5,342 nucleotides of DNA from contig JAJYOS010000508.1 of the NCBI GenBank assembly GCA_021796055.1, forward strand, positions 1 through 5,342, in the 5' to 3' direction. Under the pieces are notes generated by a model. The model was not told the DNA's origin. It did no database searches and saw nothing but the letters and a program-made list of their open reading frames with translations. Both the position numbers and the translations under genes were made by a program. This DNA is from Bacteroidota bacterium. Its GTDB lineage: Bacteria; Bacteroidota; Kryptoniia; Kryptoniales; JAKASW01. Every line of letters starts with the position of its first letter. Within the stretch, counting starts at the first letter, position 1. This document shows, one piece after another, positions 1 through 5,282 of this stretch.

Positions 1-17
1 CAAACGGTGGAGACGAA

Positions 18-665
18 TTGAAAACGAAGACGATAAGAATCAAGGATGACCGGGAGCTGTTCCAGGGAGCTGTGGTGCGCCCAGAATGGAAAATCGATCT
101 TCATTGGAGTGAAAGCGACTCGCTCGAAAAGCTCGATTCAGCAATTTCAAAATGCGTGAGATGCGGCCTCGGTGCGACGCGCAAGAATTTCGTTTTCGGA
201 GTCGGCAACCCGAACGCGAAGCTGGTTCTTATAGGAGAAGCTCCGGGCGCAGACGAAGACGATCAAGGCGAACCTTTCGTCGGCCGCGCGGGACAATTAT
301 TGAACAAGATACTCGCCGCCGTCGAACTGAGACGAGAAGACGCTGAGATCTGCAACATACTCAAGTGCAGGCCGCCCAACAATCGAGATCCGCTTCCGGA
401 AGAAGCAGAGGCGTGTGAACCTTACCTGAAGAAGCAGCTCGAGATCATAAAGCCAAAGATAATATTGTGCCTGGGCAGAATTGCCGGACAGACGTTGCTG
501 AAGACAAACGCGACGCTGACAGAACTGCGCAAGAGCACATATGAATACGAAGGCATAAAGGTCCTCGTGACTTTCCATCCCGCTGCTCTCCTCCGCAATC
601 CGAACTGGAAGCGGCCAGCATGGGAAGATGTCCAGAAGATGCGTAAGATGTACGACGAGCTTTAA
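18..665 (+). CDS. udg: Family 4 (Fe-S) uracil-DNA glycosylase
   Basis: The product excises uracil from DNA to start base excision repair. As read from a TTG at 18 it has 215 residues. Motif 1 is GEAPG at 73-77, continuing into the acidic stretch and PFVGRAG at 86-92. Motif 2 is HPAALLRN at 187-194. Four cysteines fit the 4Fe-4S ligands of the family: Cys46 and Cys49 (CVRC), Cys117 in NILKCRPPNNR, and Cys133. The TTG is preceded by GGTGGAG at 6-12 with a 5-nt gap, a usable ribosome site. However, the frame is open to the left edge and many relatives have a longer N-terminus, so the gene may start before the window. The roughly 45 residues before the first cysteine match no part of the catalytic fold that I recognise. 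The family call is secure and the start is not. dnaB follows on the same strand after 94 nt. Confidence 0.93.
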   Translation: MKTKTIRIKDDRELFQGAVVRPEWKIDLHWSESDSLEKLDSAISKCVRCGLGATRKNFVFGVGNPNAKLVLIGEAPGADEDDQGEPFVGRAGQLLNKILAAVELRREDAEICNILKCRPPNNRDPLPEEAEACEPYLKKQLEIIKPKIILCLGRIAGQTLLKTNATLTELRKSTYEYEGIKVLVTFHPAALLRNPNWKRPAWEDVQKMRKMYDEL

Positions 666-688
666 AGCTTTCAGGATTTTTAATTTCA

Positions 689-712
689 AGTTGGCGGAAA
701 CTCGAGCCAACT
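689..712. repeat. Perfect 7-bp inverted repeat (stem-loop) after udg
   Basis: AGTTGGC (689-695) and GCCAACT (706-712) are perfect complements separated by a 10-nt loop. No U-tract follows on the + strand (GAGGTTTG), so this is not a canonical intrinsic terminator. It lies 23 nt past the udg stop and just upstream of the dnaB promoter -35 box. It could stabilise the udg mRNA 3' end or be part of an operator. The core AGTTG/CAACT recurs in the adjacent inverted repeat. Confidence 0.6.
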
Positions 713-717
713 GAGGT

Positions 718-746
718 TTGACAACTGAGCATCAAAAGTTGATAAT
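718..746 (+). promoter_or_regulatory. Sigma70-like promoter of dnaB
   Basis: TTGACA at 718-723 matches the -35 consensus exactly. A 17-bp spacer (724-740) separates it from GATAAT at 741-746, which matches the -10 consensus in five of six positions. This is the best promoter match in the window, in the right orientation for dnaB. The expected transcription start near 753 would leave only about 7 nt before the dnaB ATG at 760. The call assumes a sigma70-type consensus holds in this organism. Confidence 0.65.
722..741. repeat. 5-bp inverted repeat spanning the dnaB promoter spacer
   Basis: CAACT (722-726) and AGTTG (737-741) are perfect complements 10 nt apart. The pair starts in the last bases of the -35 box and ends on the first base of the -10 box. 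The octamer CAACTGAG also occurs twice as a direct repeat (708-715 and 722-729, period 14). The position suits an operator that blocks polymerase, but the arms are short and no binding protein can be named. Confidence 0.4.
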
Positions 747-759
747 TGAAGAATGATTG

Positions 760-2199
760 ATGGCCACAGATTTTGAACAGAAACAGTTGAGGGACTTCCA
801 GCCAGAAAGTGCGTCCGGCGGACGGATTCCTCCTCAGGACGTTGAGGCTGAGAAAGCCGTTCTCGGAGCGATGCTCCTTGATAAACACGCGGTCTCGCCC
901 GCGATCGAGCTTCTTCAACCTGATTACTTCTACTCCATGGCGAACGAGAAAATATTCGGCGCAATGCTCGAGCTTTATACTCGTAACGTTGAGGTGGATG
1001 TTATAACAATTCGCGAAGAGCTCAGGAGAACGGGGCATCTCGAAAATATCGGCGGCTCCGCCTACCTCAACGAGCTCGTATCTTCGGTCGTATCTTCAGC
1101 GAACGTCGAGGCTCACGCGCAGATCGTCGCGGAAAAACACATGCTCCGCACTCTGATCACCACGATGTCCCAGAATGTTCAGAAGTGCTACGATAATCGG
1201 GAGGACGCGTTCGGGCTCATAGACGAGGTCGAGCGCGATATATTCAAGGTTTCAGAAGCCCGCATGAAGAAGTCGGTGGTTCCACTCCAGCAAGCTCTCG
1301 TGAAAACCATGGAGGTGCTTGAGAGGATACATGGCTCTAAAGGAGGGGTCACCGGCGTGCCGACCGGGTTTACCGACCTTGACGGGATGACCGGCGGGCT
1401 CCAGAAATCGGACCTGATAATCATAGCCGCCAGACCGAGCGTCGGGAAAACTGCCTTCGCCCTGTCGTTGGCGAGGAATGCAGCCGTGAAATATGGGGTT
1501 CCAACCGCGGTCTACAGCCTCGAAATGTCGCAGCAACAGCTCCTTATCCGTCTCCTTGCCGCGGAGGCACGGGTCGACGCGCACGCCCTTCGCACAGGAA
1601 CGCTTCCTGAGGAGAAGTGGGCGCAGATTTCAACCCGAATCCACAAGCTAGCTCCGGCGCCGCTCTTCATCGATGACACGCCGGCGCTTTCCGTCCTTGA
1701 GCTCAGGGCCAGAGCGCGAAGGCTTAAGAGTGAACACGATCTCGGTCTGGTAATGGTAGACTATCTGCAGCTCATGCAGGGTCCGGCAAGAGCCGAGAGC
1801 CGCGAGCGCGAAATCTCTATGATTTCCAGAAGCTTGAAGATCCTTGCGAAGGAGCTCGACATACCCGTGATAGCTCTTTCTCAGCTCCGACGCTCGGTTG
1901 AAGAACGCAACGATAAGCGTCCCATTCTGTCCGATTTGCGCGAATCCGGCGCTCTGGAGCAGGACGCGGACGTCGTCATATTCATTCACCGTCCGGAGCT
2001 ATACGGCATCGAGAGCTATCCCGACGGCGAATCGACTGCCGGTGTTGCCGAAGTCATGATTAGCAAACAGAGGAATGGACCTACCGGCGATGTGAAGCTG
2101 ACGTTCGTCAAGCAATACGCGAGGTTCGAAGATTTCGCGAAATTTCCGGTGGGTCCGCCTGCCGCGGCAGCTGAGCCGGACGAGGAAGTGCCGTTCTAA
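760..2199 (+). CDS. dnaB: Replicative DNA helicase DnaB
   Basis: This is the hexameric, ATP-driven 5'-3' helicase that unwinds DNA at the replication fork and recruits DnaG primase. The ATG at 760 gives 479 residues, near the family norm. A TTG at 757 would add one residue. A weak ribosome site (GAAGAA, 748-753) lies upstream. The N-terminal domain spans roughly 24-125, from PPQDVEAEKAVLGAML. A linker at about 160-195 leads to the RecA-like domain. Motifs seen are Walker A ARPSVGKT (224-231), catalytic Glu255 in YSLEMS, Walker B Asp334 in VMVDYLQLM, the SQLRRSVEER DNA-binding/switch stretch from 374, and the arginine-finger segment SKQRNG (Lys436, Arg438). There is no intein, a frequent insertion in dnaB genes. 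The protein ends in an Ala/Pro-rich tail closing with DEEVPF, which resembles an SSB C-terminal tip. It has its own promoter and converges on the Crp-like gene. Confidence 0.97.
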   Translation: MATDFEQKQLRDFQPESASGGRIPPQDVEAEKAVLGAMLLDKHAVSPAIELLQPDYFYSMANEKIFGAMLELYTRNVEVDVITIREELRRTGHLENIGGSAYLNELVSSVVSSANVEAHAQIVAEKHMLRTLITTMSQNVQKCYDNREDAFGLIDEVERDIFKVSEARMKKSVVPLQQALVKTMEVLERIHGSKGGVTGVPTGFTDLDGMTGGLQKSDLIIIAARPSVGKTAFALSLARNAAVKYGVPTAVYSLEMSQQQLLIRLLAAEARVDAHALRTGTLPEEKWAQISTRIHKLAPAPLFIDDTPALSVLELRARARRLKSEHDLGLVMVDYLQLMQGPARAESREREISMISRSLKILAKELDIPVIALSQLRRSVEERNDKRPILSDLRESGALEQDADVVIFIHRPELYGIESYPDGESTAGVAEVMISKQRNGPTGDVKLTFVKQYARFEDFAKFPVGPPAAAAEPDEEVPF

Positions 2200-2256
2200 G
2201 AACCAAAGATCATCTACGGGCAGCTGAATGGCCGAAGAGTGAAATGACCATTTGCC

Positions 2257-2940
2257 TTATTCGCCCGCGACGCCTCTGAGTTTCCTCACTTCAGTGACAA
2301 AAATTTTCCTCCCCACTTCCCTGATAATTCCTTCCTCTTTGAATTTTCTCAGAGTCCGTGAAAGGGTTGCGCTGGCAATTCCGAGATGAGCTGCCAGATC
2401 CTGCTTGTGGATGAGAAGATTGAAATAAGGCTCCGGCATCCTGATCGAATTGTTGAGTTGAATTTCGTTGAGAAGATATTTGGCGACGCGCATCTCGACC
2501 GCCGAATCGAGAAGCTGAAGTTTCCTGTTAAGCTCCATAAGTTTTAGGGCCGAAGCCTCAGCGATCCTGACGGCAAGCGCAGGATTGCGCGCGAGAAGCG
2601 TCGCGAACTCGTCGCTCGGCACAAAAAGAGCCGACGATTCTTCAACCGCCTGAACGCATGAAGAGTAGAACCTTGAACCGGTAAACAAATGCGACTCCCC
2701 AAAACTCCTGTAAGGCCCGTAGTTGCTCAGCACCATTTCCTCGCCGTTCCCCTTTAGCCTGTACATTTTCACGCGTCCCGAAACGAGGACATAGAAGCCT
2801 TTGAACGGCTCGCCCTCAAGGAAGATAATCTGGTCTTTCCTGTATCGCTTATTTTTCGAAATGCCGGTGATGAGCTTCATCTCGGTCGGCGAGAGTTTCG
2901 CAAAGAGCGGCACATCGTGGAGCGTAAGTCTTTGTTCCAT
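2257..2940 (-). CDS. Crp/Fnr-family transcriptional regulator
   Basis: This is a DNA-binding regulator of 227 residues, the usual size. An N-terminal cyclic-nucleotide-binding-type beta-roll (about 10-125) leads through a long dimerisation helix (about 126-150) to a winged helix-turn-helix (about 150-220). The HTH is KQDLAAHLGIASATLSRTLRKF at 179-200. An ungapped match of the phosphate-binding cassette to E. coli CRP (GELGLFEEG...RSA) puts Gly81 and Glu82 on the conserved pair. It puts Tyr92 in place of Arg82 and Ser93 on Ser83, so canonical cAMP binding is unlikely. Only one cysteine is present (Cys95), so there is no Fnr-type 4Fe-4S cluster. The recognition helix keeps Ser194-Arg195, as in FNR, but has Ala191 where CRP and FNR have Glu. 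The effector is unknown; relatives with an altered cassette include Dnr/HcpR-like sensors. The ATG at 2940 follows AAAAGG at a short 2-nt spacing. The gene converges with dnaB and lies downstream of, but separately terminated from, the PTS operon. Confidence 0.92.
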   Translation of the reverse strand: MEQRLTLHDVPLFAKLSPTEMKLITGISKNKRYRKDQIIFLEGEPFKGFYVLVSGRVKMYRLKGNGEEMVLSNYGPYRSFGESHLFTGSRFYSSCVQAVEESSALFVPSDEFATLLARNPALAVRIAEASALKLMELNRKLQLLDSAVEMRVAKYLLNEIQLNNSIRMPEPYFNLLIHKQDLAAHLGIASATLSRTLRKFKEEGIIREVGRKIFVTEVRKLRGVAGE

Positions 2941-2984
2941 TACCTTTTCTGTCGAAAGTAATCTCGAACCCTGGCTACAATAAG

Positions 2985-3013
2985 GTTATGATCTTCGCCG
3001 GCCCGGCACTCAA
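2985..3013 (-). promoter_or_regulatory. Candidate promoter of the Crp-like gene
   Basis: Read on the - strand, TTGAGT (3013-3008) is followed by a 17-bp spacer and CATAAC (2990-2985). Each box matches the sigma70 consensus in four of six positions. The spacer contains an 11-bp GC-rich dyad (GCCGG-C-CCGGC, 2997-3007). Transcription would begin near 2978, about 38 nt before the ATG at 2940. The match is modest, but the half-site array ends just upstream of the -35 box. Confidence 0.4.
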
Positions 3014-3014
3014 A

Positions 3015-3044
3015 TCTTACAAAGGGCTGTAAGAGAATTTACAG
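3015..3044. promoter_or_regulatory. Three alternating TTACA/TGTAA half-sites, candidate Crp-family operator
   Basis: Two overlapping perfect inverted repeats share a central arm. One is TCTTACA (3015-3021), 6 nt, TGTAAGA (3028-3034). The other is CTGTAA (3027-3032), 6 nt, TTACAG (3039-3044). The core pentamers begin at 3017, 3028 and 3039, exactly 11 bp apart and alternating in orientation. TGTAA-N6-TTACA has the same geometry as the CRP site TGTGA-N6-TCACA. The array sits just upstream of the candidate -35 box of the Crp-like gene, a position typical of activation or autoregulation. That the neighbouring regulator binds here is inference. Confidence 0.5.
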
Positions 3045-3094
3045 GCGACGAGGATTAATTCAAACAGAGTCGAATTGTTGAATGAGACGGGATG

Positions 3095-3131
3095 AAAAAA
3101 AGAAGGCTGTCCGTATCGGAACAGGGCAGCC
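3095..3131 (-). terminator. Rho-independent terminator of the ptsHI operon
   Basis: On the - strand GGCTGCCC (3131-3124) pairs with GGACAGCC (3112-3105) with one C-A mismatch. An alternative inner stem TCCG-ATA-CGGA is also possible. The T-rich tract TTCTTTTTTT (3104-3095) follows directly. The hairpin begins 45 nt after the ptsI stop. There is no T-tract on the other side, so it works in the - direction only. It should separate PTS transcription from the downstream Crp-like gene. Confidence 0.8.
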
Positions 3132-3176
3132 AGTTACGCAAGCTCTAGGGGCGAGTCACAATCACGCGGGTGATCG

Positions 3177-4967
3177 CTAATCCGAATTTTCTTTGCTGAT
3201 AGTTGTATAGTAGATCCGCTCGAATCGCGTCTTGAGATATTCGGTGAGCGCGCTCTTTACCTCTTCAGCGGAATCCATCTTGAGGAGCTGCCTCGTAAAC
3301 TTTCTCGCATTCTTGTAATTAGTCAAACGAATGATTTTCTTGAGCACCGGCAGCATCGAACTCACCGCGCTGAATTCGTCCAGCCCCATGCCCAGCAGCA
3401 TTACCGTGGCAAGAGGATTTCCTGCCATTTCTCCGCACATCGCGACCTTGATGCCCGCTTCGTGGCCGGCGTCGATGATGAATTTTAAGGTCCTAAGAAC
3501 CGACGGATGGAACTCCTCGAACATGTTCGCAACAAGCTCGTTCGTCCTGTCGACCGCAAGAAGGTACTGAGTCAAATCGTTGGTGCCTATACTTAAGAAC
3601 GCGACGTGCTTGGCGATCTCCTTGCTCATCAAAGCGGCGGAAGGTATTTCTATCATCACGCCTACATCTATCTTCTCGTCGTATTTTATTCCGTCTTTCT
3701 TAAGGGACACTTTCGCTTCATTGAGTATCTCATTCGCGCGGATCACTTCTTCGACAGTGGCAACCATCGGGTACATAATCTTGCATTTCCCGAAGGCGCT
3801 CGCACGAAGGATCGCTCTGAACTGGTCCCTGAGGAGTTCCGGCCGATCGAGCATCATTCTGATACCACGCCAACCCAGAAACGGGTTTTGCTCCGCGTGG
3901 TCTTCCACAAATATCTTGTCTCCGCCAATATCGAATGTCCTGAAGATGACCGCGTTAGGTTTCGCCTCTTCCACCGCTTTGCGAAAAATGTCAGCCTGCT
4001 CCATTTCGTCTGGAATGGAACCGGAGTCGATTATGAGAGGCTCCGTCCTGAAGAGTCCGATACCGTCGGCGCCATGCGGCTTCAAGAGAGGGAGTTCCTC
4101 TAGTAACTCTATATTTGCTTCGACGGAGACTCGTCTGCCATCGGTAGTCAGGGCCGGCTCGGCGGCCTCGGACATCAGCTCGCTGTCCAGCTTATCGCAC
4201 CACTCTTTTCGCTCGCTGAACTTCTTGACGGTACCCTCTTCCGGATTGATGACGATGATTCCCCGGTACCCGTCGATTATAATTTCCATACCGTCCGTCA
4301 CATGCTTTGTGGCCTCCTTCAGGCCGACGACGGCAGGTATTCCGAGCGACCGTGAGAGAATCGACGCGTGCGAGCGCGCTCCCCCGAAGTCGCTGACATA
4401 ACCTAGCACCGAATTGCGGCTGAGGAGTACGGCATCCGCGGGGGTCAACTCGCTCGTGACGACTATGGGAGTACCTTCGAATCGCGATTTCAGTTTTGCC
4501 TCGGCAAGATTACGAAGTATGCGGTTCTTGGCGTCGTCGATTTCCATCGCGCGCTGCTTGAAGATCTCGTTTTCACTACGCCTGAGCTGATCGACCTGCT
4601 TTGAAAACTCTGTAGAGACGACGAATTCCGCGTTTTTCTTCGATTTTGCGATCTTGTGCTTCACACCATCGAAAAAAACCGGATCGGATAGCATGAGAAG
4701 CTGCGCCTCGAAAATCTTCGCCTGATCATTACCTATCTTCTCCACGGCCGTATGATAAATCTTTTCGACCTCATGCGCCGATCTTTCGATCGCCTTCTGA
4801 AGCCTCGCAAGTTCGGCCGCAGGATCGTCGACAGATTTCTCCTCGACCACGATCCCGTCCTTTTTCAGCAGAAGCGCCTTGCCGATTGCAATCCCGGGCG
4901 AAGCTCCTATGCCATGCAGAATAAGCTCTTCGCGCTGAGAGGCGCGGACTTTCTCTTCAGAGCTCAT
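3177..4967 (-). CDS. ptsI: PTS enzyme I (phosphoenolpyruvate-protein phosphotransferase)
   Basis: This cytoplasmic enzyme takes phosphate from PEP onto a histidine and passes it to HPr. The ATG at 4967 gives 596 residues, slightly above the usual 570-590. It is preferred over an upstream in-frame ATG at 5018, which would lie deep inside ptsH. A good AGAGGA site lies 4 nt before 4967, and the family fold starts soon after (HGIGASPGIAIGKALLLK, from 18). The phosphohistidine is His200 in GGARSHASILSR. PEP-binding and catalytic elements of the barrel domain are present: Arg307 (FRTE), Arg343 (FRTFDIGGDK), NPFLGWRGIR (361-370), Glu440 (MIEIPSAAL), GTNDLTQY (461-468), Arg474 and Cys511 (VAMCGEMAGNP). 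The enzyme therefore looks active. One oddity is Arg198 where the signature normally has Thr two residues before the active His. The 11-nt overlap with ptsH indicates translational coupling. Confidence 0.96.
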   Translation of the reverse strand: MSSEEKVRASQREELILHGIGASPGIAIGKALLLKKDGIVVEEKSVDDPAAELARLQKAIERSAHEVEKIYHTAVEKIGNDQAKIFEAQLLMLSDPVFFDGVKHKIAKSKKNAEFVVSTEFSKQVDQLRRSENEIFKQRAMEIDDAKNRILRNLAEAKLKSRFEGTPIVVTSELTPADAVLLSRNSVLGYVSDFGGARSHASILSRSLGIPAVVGLKEATKHVTDGMEIIIDGYRGIIVINPEEGTVKKFSERKEWCDKLDSELMSEAAEPALTTDGRRVSVEANIELLEELPLLKPHGADGIGLFRTEPLIIDSGSIPDEMEQADIFRKAVEEAKPNAVIFRTFDIGGDKIFVEDHAEQNPFLGWRGIRMMLDRPELLRDQFRAILRASAFGKCKIMYPMVATVEEVIRANEILNEAKVSLKKDGIKYDEKIDVGVMIEIPSAALMSKEIAKHVAFLSIGTNDLTQYLLAVDRTNELVANMFEEFHPSVLRTLKFIIDAGHEAGIKVAMCGEMAGNPLATVMLLGMGLDEFSAVSSMLPVLKKIIRLTNYKNARKFTRQLLKMDSAEEVKSALTEYLKTRFERIYYTTISKENSD

Positions 4968-5223
4968 CGAATCCTCTGTCAAAAAAATCGACCATTGCGG
5001 CAAGCGCGGCCTGCTCATCCTCTCCTTCGAACTGCAAAAGGATCCTGGCCCCCTCTTCAGCAGCGAGAGTCATGACGCCTATTATACTTTTCCCGTTCAC
5101 TCTGTAGCCATCCCTTTCCAGAAAGAACTCCGACTTGAATTTTGCCGCGAGCTTCACGAGCGAGGCCGCGGGACGGGTGTGGAGCCCGAGACGGTTTTTC
5201 ACTACTACTTCCTGTTGGACCAT
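4957..5223 (-). CDS. ptsH: PTS phosphocarrier protein HPr
   Basis: This small cytoplasmic carrier accepts phosphate from enzyme I and hands it to EIIA domains. Its 88 residues match the family length. The active site is His15 with Arg17 and Pro18 in NRLGLHTRPAASLVKLA. A second conserved region, VNGKSIIGVMTLAA (42-55), carries Ser46, the residue phosphorylated by HPr kinase/phosphorylase in Firmicutes and some other phyla. This suggests regulatory as well as transport use. The start is the ATG at 5223, preceded by AAGGA (5231-5227) with a tight 3-nt gap. The stop overlaps the first codons of ptsI by 11 nt. No EII permease gene is visible. The gene probably shares a transcript with the gene that ends at 5283. 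Confidence 0.96.
   Translation of the reverse strand: MVQQEVVVKNRLGLHTRPAASLVKLAAKFKSEFFLERDGYRVNGKSIIGVMTLAAEEGARILLQFEGEDEQAALAAMVDFFDRGFDEL
4972..4977 (-). promoter_or_regulatory. Ribosome binding site that fixes the ptsI start
   Basis: AGAGGA read on the - strand lies inside the end of ptsH, 4 nt before the ATG at 4967. It favours that start over the longer in-frame reading from 5018 and indicates that ptsI translation follows that of ptsH. Confidence 0.7.
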
Positions 5224-5242
5224 TTGTCCTTAATATTTTAAA

Positions 5243-5260
5243 TGCGCCTGATGAAGCGCA
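5243..5260 (-). other. Small stem-loop in the gap before ptsH
   Basis: On the - strand TGCGC (5260-5256) pairs with GCGCA (5247-5243) around an 8-nt loop, followed by TTTAAAATATTAA up to the ptsH ribosome site. The 5-bp stem and broken T-tract make at most a weak terminator or processing site between the upstream gene and ptsH. It could be chance. Confidence 0.25.
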
Positions 5261-5282
5261 GCAGGTAAATCGCCGCCCGCCA

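Noticed and set aside
760..2199. Intein within dnaB
   Set aside because: The Walker A and other motifs are continuous and the length is normal, so no intein is present.
2200..2256. Bidirectional terminator between the convergent dnaB and Crp-like genes
   Set aside because: Only a 5-bp AATGG/CCATT pair with a 16-nt loop and no T-tract is present.
2952..2980. Possible + strand promoter TCGAAA-N17-TACAAT
   Set aside because: There is no gene or recognisable RNA downstream on the + strand; transcription would run antisense to ptsI. One decent -10 match is expected by chance.
2988..3032. 14-codon + strand ORF with AAGG two bases before its ATG
   Set aside because: It is very short, overlaps the candidate promoter and half-site array of the - strand gene, and resembles no known leader peptide.
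3092..3148. Short + strand ORF of 18 codons starting with ATG at 3092
   Set aside because: It lies across the ptsI terminator hairpin, has no good ribosome site, and its Lys-rich start comes from the A-tract of the terminator.
3161..3174. Stem-loop ATCAC-GCGG-GTGAT just past the ptsI stop
   Set aside because: The 5-bp stem has no T-tract; the hairpin at 3095-3131 explains termination better.
3580..4401. Long + strand frame of 273 codons opposite ptsI
   Set aside because: It is a shadow of ptsI, whose catalytic motifs are all intact on the - strand. The product is Ser-rich with no recognisable domain.
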